DNA of 11,952 bases from Caulobacteraceae bacterium (GTDB lineage: Bacteria > Pseudomonadota > Alphaproteobacteria > Caulobacterales > Caulobacteraceae): contig JANXWN010000098.1 in assembly GCA_025351125.1 (NCBI GenBank), positions 1-11,952 on the forward strand, in the 5' to 3' direction. How positions within the stretch are numbered: the stretch's first letter is position 1; each line of letters starts with the position of its first letter. The position numbers and the translations under genes are program-made. Positions 1 to 6,745 of this stretch are shown here, piece by piece. Under the pieces are notes generated by a model. It saw only the letters and a program-made list of their open reading frames with translations. It had not been told where the DNA came from and did no database searches.

Positions 1-1
1 C

Positions 2-928
2 AATGAGGACGTCAGCCACGAAGATCTCGGCGGCTACCGCGTTCACGCGCTTAAATCCGGCGTGGCCGACGGAGCCTACGAAAACGACCTTGAGGCGCTG
101 ACGCAAGTGCGGCGTTTGATCGACTTCCTGCCGTCGTCCAATCGTCAAGCGCCGCCGATGCGCGAGAGCTTCGACGAGCCGGAGCGCGAGGAGCGATCCC
201 TCGACACGCTTGTGCCGACCAATCCCAACACGCCCTACAATATGAAGGAACTGATCCTCAAGATATCCGACGAGGCGGATTTTTTCGAAATCTCGCCCGA
301 TTACGCCAAGAACATCATCATCGGCTTCGCGCGAATGGATGGCGAGCCGGTTGGGATTGTCGCTAACCAACCACAGGTTTTGGCCGGCGTGCTAGATATT
401 GACTCATCGCGGAAGGCCGCGCGGTTCGTGCGCTTTTGCGACGCCTTCGGTCTGCCGATCATCACTTTCGTCGACGTGCCAGGGTTTATGCCTGGCACCA
501 AGCAGGAACAAGGCGGCCTGATCAAACACGGCGCGAAACTGCTGTTCGCCTATGCCGAAGCCACTGTTCCAAAGATCACCGTCATTACCCGCAAGGCCTA
601 TGGCGGCGCCTTCGACGTCATGAGTTCAAAGAATATCCGCGGCGATCTCAACTATGCCTGGCCGACGGCCGAGATCGCGGTGATGGGTCCCAAACAGGCG
701 GTCGTGATCATTTTCCGCGCCGAATTGGGCGACCCGGAAAAACTCGCGGTGCGCGAAGCCGAATACAAGGCGCACTTCGCCAGCCCGTTCGTCGCCGCCT
801 CCCGCGGCTATATCGACGACATCATCATGCCCCACGGCACGCGGCGCCGAATCGTGCGGGCGCTCAAGAGCTTGAAGGGAAAAGAGCTAAAGAACCCTTG
901 GAAGAAGCACGACAATATTCCGTTGTAA
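2..928 (+). CDS. pccB: Propionyl-CoA carboxylase beta subunit, C-terminal part (5' end outside window)
   Basis: This is the carboxyltransferase subunit of propionyl-CoA carboxylase, which moves CO2 from carboxybiotin on PccA to propionyl-CoA to give methylmalonyl-CoA in the cytosol. The frame is open from base 2, so the GTG at 62 is internal: the upstream codons read [11 protein letters not shown], which belongs to the family. About 308 residues are present; full-length PccB is about 510, so roughly the first 200 are missing. The C-terminal carboxyltransferase half shows [12 protein letters not shown] (GTKQE near bases 494-508), then [14 protein letters not shown] and [12 protein letters not shown]. 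From family knowledge, the Asp in GGAFDVM (codon 614-616) corresponds to the residue that favours propionyl-CoA, where acetyl-CoA enzymes tend to have Ile. This and the nearby pccA support PccB over a methylcrotonyl- or acetyl-CoA carboxylase, though substrate range is inferred. Confidence 0.95.
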   Translation, partial: NEDVSHEDLGGYRVHALKSGVADGAYENDLEALTQVRRLIDFLPSSNRQAPPMRESFDEPEREERSLDTLVPTNPNTPYNMKELILKISDEADFFEISPDYAKNIIIGFARMDGEPVGIVANQPQVLAGVLDIDSSRKAARFVRFCDAFGLPIITFVDVPGFMPGTKQEQGGLIKHGAKLLFAYAEATVPKITVITRKAYGGAFDVMSSKNIRGDLNYAWPTAEIAVMGPKQAVVIIFRAELGDPEKLAVREAEYKAHFASPFVAASRGYIDDIIMPHGTRRRIVRALKSLKGKELKNPWKKHDNIPL

Positions 929-1055
929 GCGGGCTGCACTACGTCTCACCCCCGCGAAGGCTTGCATCGTTGCCCTTGAAAATGTCGCGATAATTTACTG
1001 AACCCCGCTTATTGCGAGCGGTGGGGCGAGGATTTCCGAGGCGGCGAGCGGTTCG

Positions 1056-1508
1056 CTATGCGCGATCCCCGCGTCCCAACGGATCAGGCAAATCTTCGCC
1101 ATCGGCCACGAACCGCAAACTTACCGAATTGATGCAATAACGATGTTGCGTGGGCGGCGGACCATCGGGGAAAAGGTGGCCTTGATGGCTGTCGCACCGC
1201 GCGCAACGGGTCTCGATGCGGACCATGCCGTGGCTGGTGTCGCGCACCTCCACCACGTGCGTGGGATCATAGGGCGCGAAAAAGCTCGGCCAGCCGGTGC
1301 CGCTTTCAAACTTCGTTCGCGCGCGAAACAGCGGCAGGCCACACAAGCGGCAACAATAGGCGCCGTCCGCCTTGTTATCGAGCAGGCCGCCGCAGTACGG
1401 CGCCTCGGTGCCGTGGTGCAGCAGCACGTCGCGCTCTTCACGCGTGAGGTCACCCTCGAGCCGCGCCCGCTCGGCGGCGGCGGGCGGGGTTAGGTCGAAA
1501 CCAATCAT
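1056..1508 (-). CDS. msrB: Peptide-methionine (R)-S-oxide reductase MsrB
   Basis: MsrB reduces the R epimer of methionine sulfoxide in oxidised proteins, using thioredoxin as reductant. The 150-residue protein has all the family marks: two CxxC zinc pairs (C53/C56 and C102/C105), GTGWPSF at 70-76, the HQGHLF segment at 108-113, and the catalytic cysteine C125 in RYCINS. The length is normal for a single-domain MsrB, with no signal peptide, so a cytosolic location is expected. The ATG at 1508 is supported by a GAGGA on the minus strand (complement at 1514-1518) five bases upstream. It is convergent with pccB and divergent from pccA, so it is not part of a plus-strand carboxylase operon. A minus-strand TTGACA (complement at 1543-1548) could be a -35 box, but I find no good -10 at the right distance. 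Confidence 0.96.
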   Translation of the reverse strand: MIGFDLTPPAAAERARLEGDLTREERDVLLHHGTEAPYCGGLLDNKADGAYCCRLCGLPLFRARTKFESGTGWPSFFAPYDPTHVVEVRDTSHGMVRIETRCARCDSHQGHLFPDGPPPTQHRYCINSVSLRFVADGEDLPDPLGRGDRA

Positions 1509-1547
1509 TCAAATCCTCAAAGGCGAAACGTAACGGCAAGGTTGTCA

Positions 1548-1563
1548 ACGCGCTTGGGCGCGT
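1548..1563. repeat. Perfect 6-bp inverted repeat with 4-base loop in the msrB/pccA divergent gap
   Basis: ACGCGC at 1548-1553 and GCGCGT at 1558-1563 are exact reverse complements around TTGG. The element sits in the divergent gap, just upstream of the TATAGT box at 1574-1579, where a -35 region would lie. It could be an operator for pccA, or for both genes. No regulator gene is next to it, and a short GC-rich palindrome can arise by chance in DNA of this composition. Confidence 0.35.
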
Positions 1564-1573
1564 CTAACCCCCA

Positions 1574-1579
1574 TATAGT
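1574..1579 (+). promoter_or_regulatory. Possible -10 box for pccA
   Basis: TATAGT matches the sigma70 -10 consensus at five of six positions. The hexamer 17 bases upstream (1551-1556) does not resemble TTGACA, so only half a promoter is visible. If used, transcription would start near 1586. That is after the GTG at 1580 and before the ATG at 1604, which fits the later start for pccA. Confidence 0.35.
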
Positions 1580-1603
1580 GTGACACTGGGCGGCCCCAAA
1601 CGA

Positions 1604-3601
1604 ATGTTCTCGAAAATTTTGATTGCCAACCGTGGGGAAATCGCGGTGCGGGTCATCAAGACCTGTCGTCGGATGGGGATCGCGACCGTCGTGGTCTATT
1701 CGGAAGCCGATGCGGATTCCTTGGCCGTGGAGATGGCCGACGAGGCGGTGTTGATCGGGCCGCCGCCTGCCGCGCAGTCGTATTTGTTAGGCGAAAAAAT
1801 CATCGCCGTCGCCCGCGACACGCGCGCGCAGGCGATCCATCCGGGCTTCGGATTTCTGTCGGAAAACGCCGGTTTCGCTCGGCTGTGCGCTGCTTCGGAC
1901 GTGGTTTTCATCGGCCCTAATCCGCACGCCATCGACGCGATGGGCGATAAGATCCAGTCCAAGAAATTTGCCGCGGCCGCCAATGTCACCGTGGTTCCCG
2001 GCCACGTCGGCGAGATCGAGGATACGGCCCACGCGGTGACGATATCCGAGCAGATCGGCTATCCGGTGATGATCAAAGCCTCGGCGGGCGGCGGCGGCAA
2101 GGGCATCCGCGTCGCCTGGAACCGCCAGGATGTGGAGGAGGGATTCAGCGCCGTCCGCGCCGAAGCGAAGGGCGCGTTCGGAGACGACCGTATCTTCATC
2201 GAAAAGTTTATCGAGAACCCGCGCCATATCGAGATTCAGGTGTTGGGCGACAAGCATGGTCACACGGTGCATTTGTTCGAACGCGAGTGTTCCATTCAGC
2301 GCCGCAACCAAAAAGTGATCGAAGAAGCTCCGTCGCCGCTGCTGGACGAGGCCACGCGCGCTGCCATGGGGGTCCAGGCGATCGCGCTGGCTCGGGCGGT
2401 CGATTACGATTCCGCCGGCACGGTCGAGTTTGTGGTCGGCCAGGATAAATCATTCTATTTTCTGGAAATGAACACCCGTCTGCAGGTGGAGCATCCGGTT
2501 ACCGAACTGATCACCGGCATCGATTTGGTGGAGCAGATGATCCGCTCGGCCGCCGGCGAGGTGATGGCGTTTGGTCAGGCTGATCTGAAGATTAGCGGGT
2601 GGGCGATGGAAAGCCGGATCTACGCCGAGGATCCCTATCGCAAATTCCTGCCCTCGATCGGACGGTTGGTGCGCTTCGCGCCGCCGGCGGAGGGCCAGCA
2701 CGACGGCGGCGTTGTTCGTAACGACACCGGCGTGCGCGAGGGCGACGAAATTTCGATGTTCTACGATCCAATGATCGCCAAACTCTCCACGTGGGCCCCG
2801 ACGCGCGCCGGCGCAATCAGCTTAATGGCCCGGGCGTTGGAGGATTTTCATATCGAAGGACTGGGTCACAATATTCCGTTCTTGTCGGCGGTGATGGATC
2901 AAGATCGATTTCGCTCGGGGATGTTGTCGACAAATTATATCAAGGATGAATTTCCCTCGGGTTTTGCGGGATTGGAGGCGACGCCCGAACAAGTCGACGT
3001 GGTCACCGCCGTCGCCCTCGCCATGCACCGGATTATCACCGCCCGAGCCCGGCACATCGGCGCCGGCTTGCAATCGCCTGACCGTAAGGACTGGGTGGTT
3101 GTGGTTGGGCAAACCCGGCGCGCCGCGCGTCTTTCGGTCGTGGGCGGCGATTTGGCTATCGAACTGACCGACGAAGCGCGCACGCTCAACCTCACGGCCA
3201 TCGATTGGCGCCCCGGCGCGTCATTGTTCCGCGCGCGCCTTGATGATCGCGCCTTTACCGTCTCGGTCTCGCCGGCGGACGAGGGTTTCGTCATCCGCCT
3301 CCGCGCCGCGGTTCTGAAGGTTATGGTCTTGACGCCCGTGTCCGCCGATCTGCATGCCCGGTTGCCCGCCAAAACGCCGCCCGATACATCGCGCCTCGTC
3401 GTTTCGCCTATGCCCGGTTTGGTAATCACAGCCGACGTGGCGCAGGGAGAAGACGTCAAGGAGGGGCAGGTGCTGTTCGTGATCGAGGCGATGAAGATGC
3501 AAAATATCCTGCGCGCCGAGCGTGACGGCATATTGAAGGTGGTGTCGGTCAAGGCGGGCGACAGCGTCGCGGCCGACGACATCCTGGCCGAATTTGGCTG
3601 A
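1604..3601 (+). CDS. pccA: Propionyl-CoA carboxylase alpha subunit (biotin carboxylase plus biotin carrier)
   Basis: This subunit carboxylates its own biotin with ATP and bicarbonate and passes the CO2 to PccB. The 665-residue protein has, in order, a biotin carboxylase N-terminal domain (opening FSKILIANRGEIA), an ATP-grasp domain with glycine loop SAGGGGKG at 160-167, the catalytic stretch EMNTRLQVEHP at 288-298, R338 in ESRIYAEDP, a BT-like linker region at roughly 460-590, and a biotinyl domain. E288, N290, R292, E296 and R338 fall at the same numbers as in E. coli AccC. The biotin lysine is K631 in EAMKM, 35 residues from the C-terminus. I start at ATG 1604 because homologues begin at MFxKILIANRG; an in-frame GTG at 1580 would add eight residues without homology. 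The BT-like region and the linked pccB favour propionyl-CoA over acetyl-CoA or methylcrotonyl-CoA carboxylase. Confidence 0.95.
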   Translation: MFSKILIANRGEIAVRVIKTCRRMGIATVVVYSEADADSLAVEMADEAVLIGPPPAAQSYLLGEKIIAVARDTRAQAIHPGFGFLSENAGFARLCAASDVVFIGPNPHAIDAMGDKIQSKKFAAAANVTVVPGHVGEIEDTAHAVTISEQIGYPVMIKASAGGGGKGIRVAWNRQDVEEGFSAVRAEAKGAFGDDRIFIEKFIENPRHIEIQVLGDKHGHTVHLFERECSIQRRNQKVIEEAPSPLLDEATRAAMGVQAIALARAVDYDSAGTVEFVVGQDKSFYFLEMNTRLQVEHPVTELITGIDLVEQMIRSAAGEVMAFGQADLKISGWAMESRIYAEDPYRKFLPSIGRLVRFAPPAEGQHDGGVVRNDTGVREGDEISMFYDPMIAKLSTWAPTRAGAISLMARALEDFHIEGLGHNIPFLSAVMDQDRFRSGMLSTNYIKDEFPSGFAGLEATPEQVDVVTAVALAMHRIITARARHIGAGLQSPDRKDWVVVVGQTRRAARLSVVGGDLAIELTDEARTLNLTAIDWRPGASLFRARLDDRAFTVSVSPADEGFVIRLRAAVLKVMVLTPVSADLHARLPAKTPPDTSRLVVSPMPGLVITADVAQGEDVKEGQVLFVIEAMKMQNILRAERDGILKVVSVKAGDSVAADDILAEFG

Positions 3602-3644
3602 GCCTGCGGCGCGTCTCGTGCAATAGGTGTCGGTCTGAAGTTTT

Positions 3645-3651
3645 GAGGGGG
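3645..3651 (+). promoter_or_regulatory. Shine-Dalgarno site supporting the GTG start at 3659
   Basis: GAGGGGG ends seven bases before a GTG codon. It is the reason for starting the first DUF805 gene at GTG 3659, where no nearby in-frame ATG exists. Confidence 0.6.
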
Positions 3652-3658
3652 TCGAGGG

Positions 3659-4057
3659 GTGGAATTGCTGCGACTGTTATTCGGCGTCAGCGGTCGCATC
3701 GGTCGCGGCGCGTTTTGGCTCGCGACCCTTGTCAGCCTAATTTGCCTCGCCTTGAGCGCGGTGGCCGCCACCACCTTGGTTCACGGCTTTGTCGCGTCGA
3801 CTTTAGGGCGTCGGGCGCCGGTCGATTGGATGGCCGACGAGGCTTGGGTGACCTTGGCGGTTTTGATCTTGGCCCTGATCGGGCTGACGTTTGCTTGGTC
3901 GCTGGTAGCCGTACAGGTGAAACGTTGGCACGACCGTGACAAGACGTGGCTTTGGCTGTTTGTCGGTTTGCTCCCGCTGGTCGGCCCGTGCTGGGTGATG
4001 ATCGAATGCGGCTTGGCGCCGGGGGTTATCGGCGCGACCAGATTCGATCGCCAGTAA
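3659..4057 (+). CDS. DUF805 family membrane protein (first copy)
   Basis: This is a 132-residue integral membrane protein of the DUF805 (YhaH/YhaI-like) family, whose biochemical role is not known. It has the family N-terminal signature GRIGRGAFW (12-20), just before the first hydrophobic segment (about 19-45). A second segment lies at about 62-87 and a third at about 98-119. Between the second and third is QVKRWHDRDKTW (86-97), the family's basic RxxHD motif. No signal peptide is evident. The GTG start has a strong Shine-Dalgarno site. It begins 57 bases after pccA on the same strand, so read-through from pccA is possible. GC content of the opening 60 bases is about 60%, like the flanking genes. 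It is clearly a paralogue of the next gene, sharing GRIGRG.FWL, QVKRWHDR and the ECGL motif near the end. Confidence 0.85.
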   Translation: MELLRLLFGVSGRIGRGAFWLATLVSLICLALSAVAATTLVHGFVASTLGRRAPVDWMADEAWVTLAVLILALIGLTFAWSLVAVQVKRWHDRDKTWLWLFVGLLPLVGPCWVMIECGLAPGVIGATRFDRQ

Positions 4058-4062
4058 TCGGA

Positions 4063-4096
4063 GTTAGTCTCAAGCGGCACGGCGGAGACGCCTAAC
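4063..4096 (+). terminator. Possible bulged hairpin after the first DUF805 gene
   Basis: GTTAGTCTC at 4063-4071 pairs with GAGAC (4085-4089) and TAAC (4093-4096), leaving a three-base bulge and a 13-base loop. It starts six bases after the stop codon. No clear T-run follows, only a T-rich stretch (TTGTTTATATT), so intrinsic termination is uncertain; it may be a processing or stability hairpin. Confidence 0.3.
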
Positions 4097-4254
4097 GCAT
4101 TGTTTATATTGCGTTTAAAGTGAATATTGACGTCACACTATTTTACTTTTTAGGGCAAAATTCCGCATGCGACTCTTGAATCATCCTGTTATGTTCAAGA
4201 AAGGGTGGCGTTGAGCGTAACGGAACAGGTTCGCTGAGCGTGAAACGAAATATC

Positions 4255-4260
4255 GAAGGT
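4255..4260 (+). promoter_or_regulatory. Shine-Dalgarno site selecting ATG 4268
   Basis: GAAGGT lies seven bases before ATG 4268. It overlaps the alternative in-frame GTG at 4259, which therefore cannot use it. This decides the start of the second DUF805 gene. Confidence 0.6.
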
Positions 4261-4267
4261 GGGTAAG

Positions 4268-4696
4268 ATGAATCTGAATCAACTTTTGTTCAGTTTTCAG
4301 GGGCGGATTGGTCGCGGACCTTTTTGGCTCGGTACGTTTTTGGCGTGGGTATATTATGCTTTGGCCTTCAGCACCTATGATTGGTTGGGTGGTTTTAGTA
4401 TTGGAAGCCTCCACCCGATCGCTGCGATTGGCAGTCAAAGTCCATTTCATCAGTTGGTCGGGTTCGCGCTCTTGAGCTTCAGCTTAGCTATGATCGTCTG
4501 GATCGACTTGGCGCTGCAAGTAAAGCGTTGGCATGATCGGGAGAAAACCGGCTGGTGGGTGATGATTTGCCTCATTCCGGGCCTGGGATTGCTGTGGGCC
4601 ATCGTGGAATGCGGCTTGTTTCCGAGCATCTTCGAGTCTGAGCAATTTGAAGATGCGACCCAATCAATGCGCGGCATGACCGCGGCGGCCAACTAA
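4268..4696 (+). CDS. DUF805 family membrane protein (second copy, lower GC)
   Basis: This 142-residue protein is the paralogue of the DUF805 gene upstream. It has GRIGRGPFW (12-20), a first hydrophobic segment at about 19-35, an aromatic and glycine-rich stretch to about 60, a second segment at about 63-84, the motif LQVKRWHDREKTGWW (83-97), and a third segment at about 97-117 ending in VECGLFPS. The KTGWW form is closer to the DUF805 consensus (HD.G.SGWW) than the first copy's KTWLW. The C-terminus is a short polar tail. The start is ATG 4268, not GTG 4259, because of its Shine-Dalgarno site. Base composition is the odd point: about 49% GC by hand count over 4261-4500, against about 60% in the first copy. 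This suggests the second copy was acquired separately rather than by recent local duplication. Function unknown. Confidence 0.85.
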   Translation: MNLNQLLFSFQGRIGRGPFWLGTFLAWVYYALAFSTYDWLGGFSIGSLHPIAAIGSQSPFHQLVGFALLSFSLAMIVWIDLALQVKRWHDREKTGWWVMICLIPGLGLLWAIVECGLFPSIFESEQFEDATQSMRGMTAAAN

Positions 4697-4715
4697 AGGT
4701 TGCGCGACTAGCTTT

Positions 4716-4730
4716 GGCGGCGCTTCCGCC
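4716..4730 (+). terminator. Small GC hairpin between the second DUF805 gene and pepA
   Basis: GGCGG at 4716-4720 pairs perfectly with CCGCC at 4726-4730 around a five-base loop, 20 bases after the DUF805 stop. No T-run follows, so it is a weak terminator candidate at best and could equally lie in the pepA leader. Confidence 0.25.
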
Positions 4731-4765
4731 GGTCCGAACAACAGGTTATGCCGGAGCTTCGGATA

Positions 4766-4771
4766 ACGGAG
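4766..4771 (+). promoter_or_regulatory. Shine-Dalgarno site selecting ATG 4778 for pepA
   Basis: ACGGAG ends six bases before ATG 4778. The other in-frame ATG, at 4748, would add ten residues with no family resemblance and has no comparable site upstream. Confidence 0.55.
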
Positions 4772-4777
4772 CCATTT

Positions 4778-6262
4778 ATGAAAATCGAATTTGTCGCCCA
4801 CGACGTTGAGGCCGGTCAGAGCTGCGCGGTCGCCGTCGGCGTGATCGAAGGCGCGCCGCTCGGCGGGGCGGCGGCGGGACTGGATGAGGTGAGCGGCGGC
4901 GTACTGACGCGCGCGATCGCCGGCGGTCGTTTCACCGGGGCGACCGGTCAAACCCTCAATGTCGTCGCGCCGCACGGCCTGACGGCGGCGCGGATCGTGT
5001 TGGTGGGCCTGGGAAAACCGGAGGCCTTCGATGATCAAACCGCTGAGTTCTCCGGCGCGCATGCCTATAATGCGATCAAGACCACGGGCGTCGACACCTT
5101 GGTTTTTCGCACACCGGGCATTCCCGCCGCTCGCGCCGCGCAAGTCGCCTTTGGCGTGCGTCTCGCGGCTTACCGGTTCGACAAATATCGCACCACCGAA
5201 AAATCGGACAAAAAGCCCTCCGTCGCGAAAGTTAAAATCGCTGTCGACGATCCCAAAGCGGCTGCCAAGGCCTTCAAGCACGAGAGCAGCCTGGCCGACG
5301 CCATTTTGTTTGCCCGCGACCTCGTATCGGAGCCTGCGAACATCCTTTATCCCGAAGAATTCGCGCGTCGGGTCAAGGCCCTTGGCAAACACGGTCTCGA
5401 CGTCGAAATTCTCGGCGAAAAGGAGATGAAAAAACTCGGCATGGGCGCCCTGCTCGGAGTTGGACAAGGCAGCGTGCGCGAGACTCAGCTGGCGGTAATC
5501 CAGTGGAACGGCGCAAAAAACGCGTCCGCCCAGCCGATCGCTTTTGTCGGCAAGGGCGTCTGTTTCGACACCGGCGGCATCAGTCTCAAAAGCCCCGACG
5601 GCATGGAGGAAATGATTACCGACATGGGCGGCGCGGCGGCGGTGGCCGGAGCGATGTATGCCCTGGCGGCGCGCAAGGCCAAGGTCAACGCCGTCGGCAT
5701 TTTGGGGCTGGTGGAAAACATGCCCGACGGCAATGCGCAGCGGCCCGGTGACGTGGTGACCACCATGTCCGGCCAGACGGTCGAAGTGATCAACACCGAC
5801 GCCGAAGGGCGTCTCGTCCTGGCCGACGCGCTGTGGTATTGCGCCCAACGGTTCAAGCCGCGATTCATGATCGATCTGGCGACCTTGACCGGCGCGATCG
5901 TCGTGTCGCTGGGCAAGGATCTCGGCGGCCTGTTTTCGAACGACGAAACCTTGGCGGAGAACTTGCTGAAGGCGTCCAAGGCCAGCGGCGACACGCTGTG
6001 GCGGATGCCGCTCCCGGCGCAATATGACAGGCTTATCGATAGCGCTGTCGCCGATATGAAAAACGTTGGCCCGCGGCCCGGCGGTTCGATTACGGCGGCC
6101 CTGTTTATCCAACGTTTCGTCGACAAGACGCCGTGGGCGCACCTCGATATCGCCTCGACGGCGTGGAAGCCGAATTCCACGGTGGCGACCATCCCCAGCG
6201 GCGCCACCGGATTTGGCGTGCGTTTGCTCGATCGACTGGTTGCGGACAGCTACGAGGGATGA
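4778..6262 (+). CDS. pepA: Leucyl aminopeptidase (M17 family, cytosolic)
   Basis: PepA removes N-terminal residues, preferably leucine, from peptides in the cytosol using two metal ions; the family forms hexamers. The protein has 494 residues (E. coli PepA has 503). The N-terminal macro-like domain covers about the first 170 residues and the catalytic domain the rest. The M17 signature NTDAEGRL is at 339-346. Metal ligands and catalytic residues are all present: K259, D264, K271, D282, D341, E343 and R345. These are the E. coli positions (K270, D275, K282, D293, D352, E354, R356) shifted by eleven. The loop after K271 reads SPDGMEEMITDMGGAA, within the family's range. The stop overlaps the start of holC (ATGA), so the two are probably translated together. 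In E. coli the homologue also binds DNA in site-specific recombination; nothing here shows whether that applies. Confidence 0.97.
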   Translation: MKIEFVAHDVEAGQSCAVAVGVIEGAPLGGAAAGLDEVSGGVLTRAIAGGRFTGATGQTLNVVAPHGLTAARIVLVGLGKPEAFDDQTAEFSGAHAYNAIKTTGVDTLVFRTPGIPAARAAQVAFGVRLAAYRFDKYRTTEKSDKKPSVAKVKIAVDDPKAAAKAFKHESSLADAILFARDLVSEPANILYPEEFARRVKALGKHGLDVEILGEKEMKKLGMGALLGVGQGSVRETQLAVIQWNGAKNASAQPIAFVGKGVCFDTGGISLKSPDGMEEMITDMGGAAAVAGAMYALAARKAKVNAVGILGLVENMPDGNAQRPGDVVTTMSGQTVEVINTDAEGRLVLADALWYCAQRFKPRFMIDLATLTGAIVVSLGKDLGGLFSNDETLAENLLKASKASGDTLWRMPLPAQYDRLIDSAVADMKNVGPRPGGSITAALFIQRFVDKTPWAHLDIASTAWKPNSTVATIPSGATGFGVRLLDRLVADSYEG

Positions 6263-6717
6263 CCGCGGCGCCCGTCGAGGTGTGGTTCTATCACCTGGAA
6301 CGGGCGAGCCTGGAGCAGGTCTTGCCGGAGCTGTTGGAAAAGACGCTCGCGCGGGGCTGGCGTGCGCTTGTGCGGACCGCCGACAACCGACAGCGCGATG
6401 CGCTCGACGCTTGGCTGTGGACCTATCGGGACGAGAGCTTTTTGCCGCACGGCATGGCGGGCGAGGCGGGGGCGGAGCGCCAGCCGATCTTGCTCACCGC
6501 CGGCCATGAGAACATCAATGCCGCCCAGCTGCTCTTCGTGCTCGGCGAGGCCCCCCCGGACGTGACCGGCTATGCCCGCTGCATTGTGGTCTTCGATGGT
6601 CGCGATGCGGACGCGCTCGCCCGGGCGCGCGACTATTGGAAGGGCTGTAAGGCGGGCGGAATGAACATCGCCTATTGGAAACAAGGCGAAACGCGCGGCT
6701 GGGAGCGGCAGGCCTAA
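6259..6717 (+). CDS. holC: DNA polymerase III chi subunit
   Basis: HolC links the clamp loader of the replicative polymerase to single-strand DNA-binding protein. The 152-residue protein is close to the usual 147-150. It opens VEVWFYHLERASLEQ (6-20), followed by a helix ending ALVRTAD (36-42) and the family motif LWTYRDESFLPHG (53-65). PILLTAGHENINAAQ (76-90) and IVVFDGRD (109-116) form the central sheet, and DYWKGCKAGG leads into the C-terminal strand. The ATG overlaps the pepA stop as ATGA and the GAGGG just before it is too close for normal spacing, so translation probably depends on pepA. pepA-holC is a familiar order in proteobacteria. The gene ends 28 bases before the convergent ABC-F gene. 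Confidence 0.93.
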   Translation: MTAAPVEVWFYHLERASLEQVLPELLEKTLARGWRALVRTADNRQRDALDAWLWTYRDESFLPHGMAGEAGAERQPILLTAGHENINAAQLLFVLGEAPPDVTGYARCIVVFDGRDADALARARDYWKGCKAGGMNIAYWKQGETRGWERQA

Positions 6718-6745
6718 TCCGCTGACGACCTTTCGGTTCACGCGG

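Larger units (their letters stand above)
4058..4267. other. AT-rich intergenic spacer between the two DUF805 genes
   Basis: This gap holds no convincing gene. By hand count, 4081-4200 is about 39% GC, far below the surrounding 60%. It contains a bulged hairpin next to the upstream stop, a TGACGTCA palindrome at 4128-4135 and a TTGACG hexamer at 4127-4132. The hexamers 16-18 bases after TTGACG match the -10 consensus poorly (best TTTAGG), so any promoter is only suggested. The composition is what one expects of a promoter region or of inserted DNA. Confidence 0.6.

Noticed and set aside
62..64. GTG at 62 as the true start of pccB
   Set aside because: The frame is open upstream and the codons before it encode family sequence, so the gene is simply cut by the window edge.
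146..150. FSGGW in the first ABC-F signature as an abnormal change (residue numbers of the 6746-8602 protein)
   Set aside because: E. coli YheS has the same FSGGWRMR, so it is normal for the subfamily.
1003..1026. CCCCGC and GTGGGG as a hairpin between pccB and msrB
   Set aside because: The pairing needs a G-T wobble, has a long loop and no T-run, so it is too weak to list as a terminator.
2935..3774. 279-codon minus-strand frame over the end of pccA
   Set aside because: Low-complexity Arg/Ser/Ala translation antisense to the biotinyl domain; a shadow.
4127..4155. TTGACG as the -35 of a standard promoter
   Set aside because: The hexamers at 16-18 bases spacing (TTTAGG, TTAGGG, TAGGGC) match TATAAT poorly; noted in the spacer entry only.
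4664..6142. 492-codon minus-strand open frame across pepA
   Set aside because: It is antisense to a gene with complete M17 catalytic residues; long open antisense frames are common in GC-rich DNA and the translation has no family resemblance.
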